Assembly: GCA_025056155.1 (NCBI GenBank)
Contig: JANWWL010000004.1
Location: 1 to 64,000, forward strand
Length of the DNA stretch: 64,000 bases
Source: Sphingomonadaceae bacterium
GTDB taxonomy: Bacteria > Pseudomonadota > Alphaproteobacteria > Sphingomonadales > Sphingomonadaceae
Direction of reading: 5' to 3'
Shown here piece by piece: positions 34,029-42,760 of the stretch. The notes beneath the pieces are model-generated. The model was given only the letters and a program-made list of their open reading frames with translations. It was not told where the DNA came from and searched no databases. The translations under genes and the position numbers were made by a program. Every line of letters starts with the position of its first letter. Position 1 is the first letter of the stretch.

Positions 34029-34826
34029 TCAAGCGTCGCGCACGACGGCGCGCGTGTAGAGGTGCCAGGTGGCGTAGCCCAACACGGGCAGGGCGATCGT
34101 AAGCCCCATGAACAGGGGAAGCGAACCCATGACGAGCAGTGCCGCCACGATCACCCCCCAGCGCAGCATCACGAGCGGGCTCGCCCGGAACGCCCGCACC
34201 GACGTGAGGACGGCCGTGGCGGGATCGGCCGCGCGGTCGACCACCATGGGCAGGCTGAACGCCGAGGTGACGAGGGCGACGAACGCGAAGGCCGCCCCGA
34301 CCAGATGGCCCACCACGATCATCCGCCATCCTTCGGCGGTCGTGAACAGGGCGGAAAGGAATTCCGCCGGCCCCGGCGGCCCGAGCTTGCCCAGCGTGCG
34401 GTCGTAGATCGCTTGGGCGGCGGCCACCCACAGCAGGAACAGCCCTGCGAGCGCGGTGGCCAGGAACAACAGGGGCAGGCGGGCTGGGCCTCGCAACGGG
34501 TCGAGGAAGTGCCGCCAGCCAGCCTCGCGCCCTTCCTCGCGGCGGCGTGCGATCTCGTAGAAGCCGGCGGCCGCCACCGGCCCCACCAGGGCGAAGCCGG
34601 CCGCCATGGGGAAGATGAGCGGAAAGAGGTCGCGCCGGAAGGCGATCGCCGCCGACAGGAACCCAATCGCGGCATAGACGAGCGGCACGAACAGGATTTC
34701 GCCCCGCAGGGTGCGGAAATCGTCCCAGCCGGCCGCCAGCGCCCAGCGCAGATCAGAGACGTCGAGCCGACGCACCGGGGCGTCAACCGGCCCCGCGAAC
34801 GCCGGCCCCAGGACCGGGCTCGCCAT
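34029..34826 (-). CDS. DUF2189 domain-containing membrane protein
   Basis: A 265-aa inner-membrane protein with about six hydrophobic helices. The N-terminal VRRLDVSDLRWALAAGWDDF segment followed by LFVPLVYAAIGFLSAAI is the DUF2189 pattern, and GPVAAAGFYEIARRREEG is the conserved cytoplasmic loop. Function unknown; a link with cytochrome c oxidase genes is sometimes noted for relatives, but none is here. ATG 34826 follows GGAGGGAGG. It precedes rho on the same strand. Confidence 0.82.
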   Translation of the reverse strand: MASPVLGPAFAGPVDAPVRRLDVSDLRWALAAGWDDFRTLRGEILFVPLVYAAIGFLSAAIAFRRDLFPLIFPMAAGFALVGPVAAAGFYEIARRREEGREAGWRHFLDPLRGPARLPLLFLATALAGLFLLWVAAAQAIYDRTLGKLGPPGPAEFLSALFTTAEGWRMIVVGHLVGAAFAFVALVTSAFSLPMVVDRAADPATAVLTSVRAFRASPLVMLRWGVIVAALLVMGSLPLFMGLTIALPVLGYATWHLYTRAVVRDA

Positions 34827-34895
34827 GACCTCCCTCCGTCCTGACCTTATACCGAACGCGCGGATGGGGAAAGACGGGCCGGGCGAGGGCATCCC

Positions 34896-37400
34896 CTAGA
34901 CCGCAAGCGCCAGGGCTGCGGGCGCGAGCATGGCCAGGGCCTCGTCCTCGGGCACCGGCCGGCCGATCAGGAAGCCCTGCAGGCGATGGCACCCCGCCTG
35001 CTCGAGCAGCTGCCACTGCGCGCGCGTTTCCACCCCTTCGGCCACGCAGTCGAGCCCCAGGCTGCGCGCCAGGCTCACCATGGCGCGGGCCACCGTCTCG
35101 CGGCGGCGGTCGATCCCGATGGCGGCCACGAAGCTGCGATCGATCTTCAGGCCGTCGACGGCCAAGGCGCTCAAGTGGCTGAGCGAGGCGTGTCCCGTGC
35201 CGAAGTCATCGAGCATCAGGCGAATGCCGGCGGCGTGCAGCGTAGCGAGGCTTCGGCTGATGCGGGCGAACGAACGGTCGAGAAGCACCGTCTCGGTGAT
35301 CTCGACCTCGAGGGCGTCGGGCGGCAGGCCGGCGGCCTCGACCAACTGCAAGACCCCGGGGGCAAAGTCGTCGTCCAACAGCTGGGCGGTCGACACGTTG
35401 ACGCCGATGCGCAGGGGCCGGCCCGCGCGTGCGCGGAGGCGACGGCAGGCGGCGAGCGCCCGCTCCAGCACCGCCCGGCCAAGGCGTCGTGCCAGCCCAT
35501 GTTCTTCGGCGGCGGCCACGAATTCCAGCGGGGGGACGGGCGTGCCGGCGTCGGTCCAGCGCGCGAGCGCTTCGAAGGAATCGATCCGGCCGTCGGCCAC
35601 GCGCAGCTGCGGCTGCAGGTGCACCTCAATCCGACCGGCCACGAGCGCGCGGCGCAGCCGTTCGGCCAGGCGGCGTCGGCCGGCCAGCTCCTCGGCCAGG
35701 CGGTCGGCATAGAAGACCACGCACCCGCGCCCCTGGCGCTTGGCCTCGTAGAGGGCGCGGTCGGCGCGCCGCAGCAGCGCCTCGCCATCCGCCACGTCGG
35801 GCCCCACGAGCGCCGCCCCCATCGACAGCGAGGGTTGGATCCGCAATCCCGCCAACCTGACCGACCGGCTGCCGGCCGTCAGGATGGCTTCGGCACGGCG
35901 CCGCGCCTCCGCTCCGTCGAGGCCCGGCAGGAACAGGGCGAATTCGTCCCCGCCCAGCCGGGCGGCATGGTCGCTCCGGCGGATGGCGCGCCGCAGGCGC
36001 GCGGCCACCGCCCTCAACAGCCCGTCGCCCGCCTCGTGGCCGTAGCAGTCGTTGACCGACTTGAAATGGTCGACGTCGATCACTAGGAGGCAGCCGGCGG
36101 CGGGCGACGCCGACTTGCGCAGCGCCGTTCCCAGCGCTTCGAGAAATCCCGCGCGGTTGAGGAGACCGGTCAAGGGATCGCGGGAGGCGAGCTGCCGCGC
36201 TTCGAGTTCGGCGTTCTTCAGCGCCGTGATGTCGGTGCGCACCCAGGTGAGCGTTCCCGAGGGCGCCCGGCAGGACGACGACAGCAGCCAACGGCCGTCG
36301 GCCATGCGGGTCTCGAGGCCGTCGACGCCGCGCCGGATCTGCTCGATGCCCCGGTTGAGGGCAGCGATGGCGCGGGGGTCCTTGGCGGCCGCCCCGAACT
36401 CCCGCTGGTGCCATGCCTTGAGGCCCAGTTCGAGCGGGCAGCCAGGTTGGAACACGTCCGCAAGATGCGGAAAACCTTGGGCCAAGGCGCGGTTGCCCAG
36501 GATGAAGCGGTCTTGGGCGTCATAGGCCGAGATCATCACGGGCACGGCGTCGATGATTTCGCGCAGCAGCGTCTCGGCCCGGCGCCGCGCTTCGAGCTCG
36601 CGGCGCGCCGCCTCCTGCGCCTCGCGCCGGTCGGTGCAGTCGGCCCCGATGGCCACGTGGCCGCTCACGCCGCCCTGCGAGTCGCGGATGGGGGACAGCG
36701 ACAGTTCGATCCAGCCCGACGTTCCGTCGGCCCGACGAGCCGGCACCTCCCCGTGGAACGGCGTCCCTTGGTCGATCGCCCGGGCGAGGGCGGCGGCACG
36801 CTCGGGACCGGCCTCGGGGCCCAACCAAAGGTCGGTCAGTCCTCGCCCCACGACTTGGTCTTGGGGGATGCCCGAGAGGGCCTCGAAGGCCGGGTTGGCC
36901 CAGCGCGCCACGCCTTGGGCGTCGGCCACGACGGCGGCGTTGCGCATCTGTCGCACCACGAGCGCCAGCCGCTCGTGTTCGTCCGCCCGAGCCCGAGCCT
37001 CGGTGACGTCGGCACAGATGCCGAGCAGGAAGGCCACCACCCCGTCGGGTCCGGCCGCGGCCAGCCCACAGGAATGCAGGAGGACGCGCCGACCGCGGGC
37101 GGTGCGGATGGGCAGCGTCACGTCCCAGGGCGTGCCATGGGCCTCGGCCTGCGCGATCGCCGCACGGATCCGCTCCTGCGCTTCCGGCTCGTAGAATGCG
37201 ATCGCATCCGCAAGGTCGGGGCGATGGTGGATGGGCACCTCGTGGAACCGGCAGGTCTGGCGGCTCCACCAAAGGTCGCCCGAGCGGAGATCAAGGCACC
37301 AGGTGCCCAGGCGTGCCGCTTCGAACAGCGGCTCGACCGCTCGCAGCGCCCGCTTCGGCGCGCGCAGCTCCACCCAGCCCTGGGGTCGGAAATGGCGCAT
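34896..37400 (-). CDS. PAS-GGDEF-EAL cyclic-di-GMP signalling protein
   Basis: An 834-aa cytosolic protein with three PAS-like sensor regions (about residues 25-135, 145-255 and 275-395), a GGDEF domain (RLGGDEFALF near 487) and an EAL domain (SFEALARW near 603, EITETVLL, DDFGTGHASL, LKIDRSF, EGVET). All catalytic motifs of both the diguanylate cyclase and the c-di-GMP phosphodiesterase are intact, so net activity depends on the PAS input. No membrane segment or signal peptide is seen. The first PAS contains WCLDLRSGDLWWSRQTC. ATG 37400 follows GGGAGG. Its neighbours do not suggest a specific output. Confidence 0.92.
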   Translation of the reverse strand: MRHFRPQGWVELRAPKRALRAVEPLFEAARLGTWCLDLRSGDLWWSRQTCRFHEVPIHHRPDLADAIAFYEPEAQERIRAAIAQAEAHGTPWDVTLPIRTARGRRVLLHSCGLAAAGPDGVVAFLLGICADVTEARARADEHERLALVVRQMRNAAVVADAQGVARWANPAFEALSGIPQDQVVGRGLTDLWLGPEAGPERAAALARAIDQGTPFHGEVPARRADGTSGWIELSLSPIRDSQGGVSGHVAIGADCTDRREAQEAARRELEARRRAETLLREIIDAVPVMISAYDAQDRFILGNRALAQGFPHLADVFQPGCPLELGLKAWHQREFGAAAKDPRAIAALNRGIEQIRRGVDGLETRMADGRWLLSSSCRAPSGTLTWVRTDITALKNAELEARQLASRDPLTGLLNRAGFLEALGTALRKSASPAAGCLLVIDVDHFKSVNDCYGHEAGDGLLRAVAARLRRAIRRSDHAARLGGDEFALFLPGLDGAEARRRAEAILTAGSRSVRLAGLRIQPSLSMGAALVGPDVADGEALLRRADRALYEAKRQGRGCVVFYADRLAEELAGRRRLAERLRRALVAGRIEVHLQPQLRVADGRIDSFEALARWTDAGTPVPPLEFVAAAEEHGLARRLGRAVLERALAACRRLRARAGRPLRIGVNVSTAQLLDDDFAPGVLQLVEAAGLPPDALEVEITETVLLDRSFARISRSLATLHAAGIRLMLDDFGTGHASLSHLSALAVDGLKIDRSFVAAIGIDRRRETVARAMVSLARSLGLDCVAEGVETRAQWQLLEQAGCHRLQGFLIGRPVPEDEALAMLAPAALALAV

Positions 37401-37492
37401 CCCTCGCCCTCCCGTCCCTTGACGGCGGTACCTTGCGGAGCTTGAGCGACGCGGGGCAGGGGCAGCGGCCGAGGCCGGGGGAACGCGCCGCC

Positions 37493-38311
37493 ATGGGCTC
37501 GCGAGCGGGAACGACGGGCGGATGGATCGGCGCGGCCGCGGCCCTGGCGCTCGTTTTTCCCGCTCCCGCCCTCGCCCGGGAGCGGTCGGCCCGGCAGATC
37601 GTCGAACGAGCGATCGGCGCCATGGGGGGAGAGGCGTGGACTCGGGCCCGCACGCTCCAGCTCGAAGGGCGGATCGTGTGGTACGCCCCCGACCGGCCCG
37701 AGCCTCGCGCCCGAGCGTTGGATTACCGCATGTGGCGGGTCCTGGAGGAGGACCGCGTCGATGCCCACGAGGCTGCGGGCCAGGTGCGGATCCTGGCCCG
37801 CGAGGGCGACCGTACGGTCTTCGAGGTCGGCACCGATGGGGTGGTGACCTGGACGCACCAGGGGCCGGTCTCGGCGGACGAGGCGCAGCGGATCTGGGCG
37901 GCCAATTTCGGCTACGGCGTGCTGCGCCATGCCCTGAAGCCAGGCTTCCGGCTGGAGCGCCTGCCCGACGACTGGGCGGAGGGACGGCGCGTTCACGTCG
38001 TCCGCGTCGTGGATCCCGCGGGCCAGGAGACGCTGTTCGGCATCGACCGGGCCAGCTTCCTCGTGCGGATGGTGGGCTTCGCCACGCCGAGGGGCTGGCA
38101 CGTGCGCACCTATGCCGACCATTTTCGCGTCGGTGGCTTCGTGCAGCCGGGCCGGGTGACCTTGAGCTACAACGGCGTGCGCCAGAACGAGGTGTTCTGG
38201 GAGCGCGCGTGGGTCAACGCACCCCTCGACCCCGCGCTGTTCCGCCCGGGTGCCCCGGTGCCGCCCAGGGGCGTGCCCACGGTACCGCCGGGCGGCGCCG
38301 GGCCGGATTAG
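37493..38311 (+). CDS. Secreted protein, LolA/outer-membrane-lipoprotein-sorting-like fold
   Basis: A 272-aa exported protein: signal peptide GWIGAAAALALVFPAPALA with cleavage probably before RERSA, then a mature domain with RQIVERAIGAMGGEAW and LEGRIVWYAPDR strands. The N-terminal ARQIVERAIGAMGG pattern recalls the LolA-like beta-cradle proteins, but I cannot confirm the family. It ends in a Pro-rich tail. ATG 37493 gives the signal peptide. It faces the diguanylate cyclase gene divergently and converges on the vWA gene with a four-base overlap of stop codons. Confidence 0.65.
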   Translation: MGSRAGTTGGWIGAAAALALVFPAPALARERSARQIVERAIGAMGGEAWTRARTLQLEGRIVWYAPDRPEPRARALDYRMWRVLEEDRVDAHEAAGQVRILAREGDRTVFEVGTDGVVTWTHQGPVSADEAQRIWAANFGYGVLRHALKPGFRLERLPDDWAEGRRVHVVRVVDPAGQETLFGIDRASFLVRMVGFATPRGWHVRTYADHFRVGGFVQPGRVTLSYNGVRQNEVFWERAWVNAPLDPALFRPGAPVPPRGVPTVPPGGAGPD

Positions 38312-39762
38312 CGCTGGCTGGCCGGCGGCCCCTTGGGCCGGCGCCGGCGGAGTCGCCGCCGGATGGCGTCTCCCAGGCCTTCGGGCGACTCGTCGGGGTC
38401 GGTCGTGGGGTCGGTCGGCTCGTCGAGGTCCGGATCGATCGGCCGCAGGTTTCGGCCCTGTTCGGCCTTGCGCCGCAGGAAGGCGGGCCGGGCCGCCTCC
38501 ACGTTGGGGTCGAAGCCGCGCAGCTCCATGAACGGATCGGGATCGACGAGGCGCGCGCTGCGCGCCGCCGCCCCATAGAAGGCCTCCTTGGCCAGGCGCT
38601 CGCGCTCTCGGCGGTGGGCGAGTTCCTCGATGGTGCGCAGCGACGCCTGGAGCCAGGGGTGGTCGCGGGCGATGTCGCGGGCCACCTCGAGCGCGCGTTC
38701 GACCGCCGGCCAGTCCCCCAGCCGCGCCGCTTCGGCTGCCTGCCGTTCGACCTCGGCGAAGCGGAGCTCGTCCACCCGGCGCACCACCTCCGGATCCTCA
38801 GGGACGGCCTGGTAGGCCGCCCAGGGAAGCGCCGGCAAGGCCAGAAGGCGCGCTTCGTCGTGGGCGGGCCGGCCTTCGGGATCCTGCCACTTCAGGTGGG
38901 CCTGCAGCAGGGGCACGGGCCGGTCGGGCCCCTCGCCCGTCAGCGCGGCCGGCACGTCAAGCCGCACGAGCGCCCAGGCCGCCGCCCCGAAGGCTATGTC
39001 GGGCAGGCACCAACCGCCGTCCTCGTGGGGAAGGCCGCCCAGCACGTCGAGGCCCACGCCCGGCCCTGGGGTGAGCGCCACGCGCACCCGGCGGGCGGCG
39101 AGTGCCGAGAGCAGCTCGAACTCCTCGTCGAACGGCTCGGCGAGGTCGGCGGCCGTGACTCCGTAGCGGGCGATGCCCCCGCCGGCGCGGGCCATGGCGG
39201 TCATCAGATGTTCGTTGAACTCGTTCGCGAGCCCATAGGTCGAAGTGGAGACGCCGGCGGCCGCCATGCGTCGGCATTGGTCGGCCAACACCGTCGGGTC
39301 GGTCTCGCCCACGTTCGCGCAGCCGTCCGACAGGAGCAGCACGCGGCTCAGGTCGGCGCGGTCCAGGCGGCGGGCGGCCTGCTCGGCACCTGCCGCCCAG
39401 CCGGCCTGGAGGGCCGTACACCCGCCGCTGTCAATCGCCATCACCGCCGGCCGGAAGCGATTGGGATCGCCCGCCGGCTGGACCGGGGCCACCACGTGGA
39501 CTCGATCGTCATAGGCCACGACCGAGACGTGGTCGTCGGCTGTCAGGCGCTCGATCATGCGGCAGGCAAGCCGCTTGGCCTCCTCGAGCGGACGGCCCGA
39601 CATCGAGCCCGAGCGGTCGATGACGAGCGCGAGATTGAGGCGCGGCCGGCGGTGGCCGTCGGGCGCCGGGCCGGCACTGGCGCGCACCAGCACTTCCAGA
39701 CGCTGGTCGCGGCCCGCCAGCAGGGCCGCACGGCGAGGGACGAGCGCGAGGGTCAGGGTCAT
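38308..39762 (-). CDS. von Willebrand factor A domain protein
   Basis: A 484-aa protein with an N-terminal vWA domain carrying the MIDAS metal site: DRSGSMSG near residue 49, the conserved Thr in GGCTALQAG, and the LLLSDGCANVGETD loop with the last Asp. A beta-rich middle part and a helical region (RVDELRFAEVERQAAEAAR, ERALEVARDIARDHPW) follow, and the tail is acidic then basic (EPTDPTTDPDE, RRRLRRRRPKG). There is no signal peptide, so it is probably cytosolic. The start ATG 39762 has AAAGGAG upstream and overlaps the stop of a MerR-type regulator gene. Role unknown; vWA proteins typically organise multiprotein or chelatase/AAA complexes. Confidence 0.8.
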   Translation of the reverse strand: MTLTLALVPRRAALLAGRDQRLEVLVRASAGPAPDGHRRPRLNLALVIDRSGSMSGRPLEEAKRLACRMIERLTADDHVSVVAYDDRVHVVAPVQPAGDPNRFRPAVMAIDSGGCTALQAGWAAGAEQAARRLDRADLSRVLLLSDGCANVGETDPTVLADQCRRMAAAGVSTSTYGLANEFNEHLMTAMARAGGGIARYGVTAADLAEPFDEEFELLSALAARRVRVALTPGPGVGLDVLGGLPHEDGGWCLPDIAFGAAAWALVRLDVPAALTGEGPDRPVPLLQAHLKWQDPEGRPAHDEARLLALPALPWAAYQAVPEDPEVVRRVDELRFAEVERQAAEAARLGDWPAVERALEVARDIARDHPWLQASLRTIEELAHRRERERLAKEAFYGAAARSARLVDPDPFMELRGFDPNVEAARPAFLRRKAEQGRNLRPIDPDLDEPTDPTTDPDESPEGLGDAIRRRLRRRRPKGPPASQR

Positions 39763-40475
39763 TTCCGGCTCCTTTCGGCTGGGGACGAGACGAGGGCGGC
39801 CGCCACGGCGCGGCCGATCCGCTCGGCCTGGGCGGGCGAGAGCTGGCGGTGGCGCTCGCGGTCGACGAGGACCGTAAGCCACGGCGTGATCTCGAGACAG
39901 ACGACGTCGCGAGTGCGCACGTCGTCCTCACCGCCCAGCGCAACGAGCAGGGCGGGGAGTTCGGCGCGCAGCCGCGCGCGGGCCATGAGCGGGTCGGTCA
40001 ATGGCTCCGGGTCGCGGGAGAAGGCGATGGAAAAGCGCCCGCGAGAACGCGGCGGGTCCGGATCGCCCTGGCGCAGGCGGCGGGCGAGCTCGAGGGCCGG
40101 ATTGCCCGTGGGTTGGCCCGGGATCAGCTGCAGCAATTCCTCGTCGTCGAGGTTGCGGAAATGCTCGGCGATGAGGTCGAGGGGCCAACCGTCGGCGAGC
40201 AGCACGCGCGCGGCCAGGAGCTCCAGCAGGTGGCGGAAGCCGTAGAGCCCGCCCCGACCCGTCTCGGGGTTGGACAGGGTGGGGCTCAGCACGCCGCGGC
40301 TCACATAGTCGCGAATGACGCGTTCGGAGATGCCTTCGTCGGCCGGGGGGCGGCCGCGGGCGGGGCGCAACCGGTCGAGCCCGAGAGCGTCGGCCACGCG
40401 GGAGGCCAGCTGGGCGAACTCGGGGAGCGTGCCGCGGAAGCCGCCCAACGTGCGCAGATCGGTCGCAAAACCCAT
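39759..40475 (-). CDS. MerR-family HTH regulator paired with vWA protein
   Basis: A 238-aa protein. Residues about 45-105 form a MerR-type winged helix (ISERVIRDYVSRGVL and GLYGFRHLLELLAARVL); the C-terminal 120 residues are unlike the usual MerR dimer helix and include a beta-rich domain (TRDVVCLEITPWLTVLVD) that may be a sensor. ATG 40475 gives this N-terminus. The region just upstream (40476-40520) is unusually A/T-rich and holds overlapping inverted repeats, a likely autoregulatory site. The gene is coupled to the vWA gene by ATGA, so the pair should be controlled together. Confidence 0.75.
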   Translation of the reverse strand: MGFATDLRTLGGFRGTLPEFAQLASRVADALGLDRLRPARGRPPADEGISERVIRDYVSRGVLSPTLSNPETGRGGLYGFRHLLELLAARVLLADGWPLDLIAEHFRNLDDEELLQLIPGQPTGNPALELARRLRQGDPDPPRSRGRFSIAFSRDPEPLTDPLMARARLRAELPALLVALGGEDDVRTRDVVCLEITPWLTVLVDRERHRQLSPAQAERIGRAVAAALVSSPAERSRK

Positions 40476-40495
40476 CCCCAAAAAATGGCATGACG

Positions 40496-40513
40496 CTTGA
40501 TAATGTCAAGACA
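40496..40513 (-). promoter_or_regulatory. Overlapping dyads upstream of the MerR-vWA pair
   Basis: CTTGA-TAATG-TCAAG (40496-40510) overlaps TGTC-AA-GACA (40504-40513) in an A/T-rich island 20 bases before the regulator start. On the minus strand TTGACA (40509-40504) is a good -35 box inside the dyad, but I see no clear -10. The CTTGA/TCAAG arms are reminiscent of sites used by the HspR branch of MerR proteins. Confidence 0.5.
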
Positions 40514-40600
40514 TAATGAGATGGAAGTGCGGCAGCGCCCGCCGTTGCCGCTCGGGGCAGCGCAGCCGAGCGCGGTGGACAGGGGCTGTGCTCGGACGTC

Positions 40601-40630
40601 CGTCGGCGGCCCTGCGGAGGGCCGCCGACG
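40601..40630. repeat. 13-bp perfect stem-loop
   Basis: CGTCGGCGGCCCT and AGGGCCGCCGACG pair around a GCGG loop. No gene on either strand ends here, so it is not an obvious terminator; it could belong to a small RNA or a decayed mobile element. Confidence 0.6.
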
Positions 40631-41131
40631 GCCAAGGCCATGCCAAGGGACAGATCGGGCGGGACCTCCGCCTTGCCACCGCAGGAGTCGGGCGCTGTGA
40701 TGACGTCGGCCCGCACGCCCTGGGGGTCGACGGCCTTCGCGCGGATGCTTTCCAGCAACGACCCCTTCGGCCTGCAGGCCCCAGGGGTCGACCCCGGCCT
40801 CCAGGCCCGCTGGCCCGGTCGACCGCCCGGTCGACGGCCGAGACCCCGAACCCCCCGGGGGAACCTGTGCCGCGCGCTCCTCCAACCTCCGCACTCCGGC
40901 GGGGCTCGGCCCCCGCGCGACGTCCGCAGGAACCTCGTCGGCCGCCCGCCCCGGAACCGACCCAGGCTGCCTCGTCAACCCTGTCGGAGACCATGCCGGG
41001 TCGAGGCCACCGAAGCCGCGGCCGGGGCCGTATGGCATGGGCGCACGCCGCGGAGGATGGCCATTTCCCAAAGCCGGCCCAATGCCCGGCCCTGGGTCCG
41101 ACACCGGGCTGCCCCGGTCCCGGCCGGGCCG

Positions 41132-41208
41132 TGGCGGTCCCGGCAGGACTCGAACCTGCGACCTCCGGTTTAGGAAACCGCTGCTCTCTCCGGCTGAGCT
41201 ACGGGACC
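41132..41208 (-). tRNA. tRNA-Arg (anticodon CCT)
   Basis: The minus strand folds as a complete cloverleaf: acceptor GGTCCCG/CGGGACC, D stem GCTC/GAGC, anticodon loop TTCCTAA, T stem GCAGG/CCTGC with TTCGAGT loop, discriminator G and an encoded CCA (41134-41132). It reads AGG codons. The first anticodon-stem pair is G27-G43 (GCGGT/ACCGG), a mismatch where I would expect C-G. The remaining pairs are intact. Confidence 0.93.
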
Positions 41209-41253
41209 CCGCGTCGGCCCATCGCGGAAGGCCGGCCGGCGCGCAAGCCCACC

Positions 41254-41664
41254 TCAGGCATCGGTGGTGCCGGGGCCGCGGAATGGCAGGGGCAGGACGG
41301 GGACCTCCTCCTCGACGAGCGCCCGCGCCTCATCGGGGCTCGCCTCGCCCCACACCCCCCGGTCCTCACCCGCCCGATGGCGGCGGCGCACTTCCTGGGC
41401 GAAGTCAGCCCCCACCCAGTCGCAGTGGGCCACGACGTGGGCCTTGAGCGCGCGAACGAACCGGCGCCACGTCTCGGCGGGTGTGGGAGCGTCGGCCGGC
41501 GAGGTCGCCACCGCCGGGGCCATCGGGGCCTTCGTCATGTCGCGGCTGCCGCAGACGGGGCATTCCAGAAGCCCTTGGGCCTTCTGCGCCTCGAAGTCGG
41601 CGGAGTGGGCGAACCAGGCCTCCACCACGTGGCCCGCCGGGCAGATCAGATCGAACACGATCAC
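41254..41664 (-). CDS. DUF1178 family protein
   Basis: A 136-aa small protein with a likely zinc site formed by Cys/His at IVFDLICPAGH near the N-terminus and CPVCGSRDMTKAPMAP around residue 40. The helical C-terminal part (ETWRRFVRALKAHVVAHCDWVG, then REVRRRH-like and WGEASPDEARAL segments) is typical of DUF1178. Function is unknown. It starts at GTG 41664 inside the stop of the nitrilase-family gene and is the last gene of a comF/grxC/nit/DUF1178 run that recurs in alphaproteobacteria. Confidence 0.88.
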   Translation of the reverse strand: MIVFDLICPAGHVVEAWFAHSADFEAQKAQGLLECPVCGSRDMTKAPMAPAVATSPADAPTPAETWRRFVRALKAHVVAHCDWVGADFAQEVRRRHRAGEDRGVWGEASPDEARALVEEEVPVLPLPFRGPGTTDA

Positions 41665-42488
41665 AGGCCGGCCGGTGCCGTGAAGGGCCGGGCGTGGGCC
41701 AGCGCGGGGATGCGGCGGCGCACCTCGGCCACGCGGTCGAGGTCGAGCACGACCAGCGCCTCGCCCGGCGCCTCGCCCATGTCGAGGAGTACCTCGCCCC
41801 AGGGGTCGACCACGAGCGCGTGGCCGAACGTCTCGCGTCCATCGGCGTGCCGGCCCGTCTGGGCGGCCGCCACGACGAAGCTTCCCGTCTCGATCGCACG
41901 AGCGCGCACCAGCACGTGCCAGTGCGCCCGACCCGTCGGCACGGTGAAGGCCGCCGGCACCGCCAGCACGACCGCCCCGGCCGCCGCCAAGGCCCGGTAG
42001 AGAGCGGGGAAGCGCACGTCGTAGCACACCGAGAGCCCCAGCCCGCCCCAGGGCAGGTGGGCCACGACCGCACGATCGCCGGCGGCGAAGCTGGCCGATT
42101 CCCGAATGCGCTCGCCGCCGGGGAGGTCCACGTCGAACAGGTGGATCTTGTCGTAGCGGGCCATGATCCGGCCGTCGGGCCCCAGCAGGAAACTGCGGTT
42201 GGCAAGCCTTCCGTCGTCCCGGCGGATGGCAAGGCTTCCGACCGCGATCGCGACCCCCGTGCGCTCAGCCGCCTTGCGCAACGCCTCCAGCGTCGGGTCC
42301 TCCGCCTCGGGCTGGGCCGCAGCCTTCAGGCGCGCTGGGTCACGGTCGAGGAGCCCGCACATCTCGGGCATGAAGACGATCCGGGCCCCCTGGGCCGCAA
42401 GCCGCTCCACCGAGCGCACGAGCCCGGCCGTGTTGGCGGCACGGTCAAGGCCGGTCGTCGTCTGCACGATCCCGGCCGTCAGGATCAC
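41661..42488 (-). CDS. Carbon-nitrogen hydrolase, Nit1/Nit2-like
   Basis: A 275-aa nitrilase-superfamily amidase with an intact catalytic triad: Glu in FMPEMCG, Lys in RYDKIHLFDVD and Cys in LSVCYDVRFP, plus the second Glu region. The IHLFDVD and CYDVRFP patterns place it with the Nit/omega-amidase branch, which repairs deaminated glutathione or hydrolyses omega-amides. GTG 42488 overlaps the grxC stop (GTGA); its own stop overlaps the DUF1178 start. Adjacency to glutaredoxin fits a role in thiol metabolism. Confidence 0.9.
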   Translation of the reverse strand: MILTAGIVQTTTGLDRAANTAGLVRSVERLAAQGARIVFMPEMCGLLDRDPARLKAAAQPEAEDPTLEALRKAAERTGVAIAVGSLAIRRDDGRLANRSFLLGPDGRIMARYDKIHLFDVDLPGGERIRESASFAAGDRAVVAHLPWGGLGLSVCYDVRFPALYRALAAAGAVVLAVPAAFTVPTGRAHWHVLVRARAIETGSFVVAAAQTGRHADGRETFGHALVVDPWGEVLLDMGEAPGEALVVLDLDRVAEVRRRIPALAHARPFTAPAGL

Positions 42489-42745
42489 GGCCGCTCCAGC
42501 CAGCGCCCCAGGTCGCCCGCCTGCTCGAGCGCCTCGAGGTCGTCGCAGCCGCCCAGGTGCTGGCCGTCGACGAAGATCTGGGGCACGGTCGTCCGCCCGC
42601 CCGAGCGCGCGATCATCTCCGCGCGGCGGAGCGCATCGAACGTCACGTCGTACTCCTCGGGTTCGACGCCGTGCGCAGCCAGGATCGCGCGCGCCCGCGC
42701 GCAATAGCCGCACCACGACCGCACATACATCTCGACCCTCGGCAT
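42485..42745 (-). CDS. grxC: Glutaredoxin 3
   Basis: An 86-aa dithiol glutaredoxin, glutathione-dependent reductase of protein and low-molecular disulfides. The active site is WCGYCARAR (CGYC in place of the more usual CPYC), with TVPQIFVDGQHLGGCDDL forming the glutathione-binding cis-Pro and GG motifs. Full length for the GrxC type. ATG 42745. The stop overlaps the nit gene start; the ComF-family gene ends 15 bases upstream. Confidence 0.94.
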   Translation of the reverse strand: MPRVEMYVRSWCGYCARARAILAAHGVEPEEYDVTFDALRRAEMIARSGGRTTVPQIFVDGQHLGGCDDLEALEQAGDLGRWLERP

Positions 42746-42760
42746 GGAACGACGGGGTGG

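Larger units (their letters stand above)
40476..41131. other. Non-coding, palindrome-rich tract between MerR gene and tRNA-Arg
   Basis: About 650 bases without a supported gene. It holds the MerR dyads at the left end, a 13-bp perfect hairpin (40601-40630), the 12-bp palindromes GGCCTGCAGGCC (40769-40780) and GGGGTCGACCCC (40784-40795), and several further GGTCGAC units to about 40835. Open frames exist but are low-complexity and have no ribosome site. Confidence 0.55.

Noticed and set aside
40516-42000. Long plus-strand open frame through tRNA-Arg and the DUF1178/nit genes
   Set aside because: It reads through a tRNA in antisense and through two well-supported minus-strand genes; low-complexity composition.
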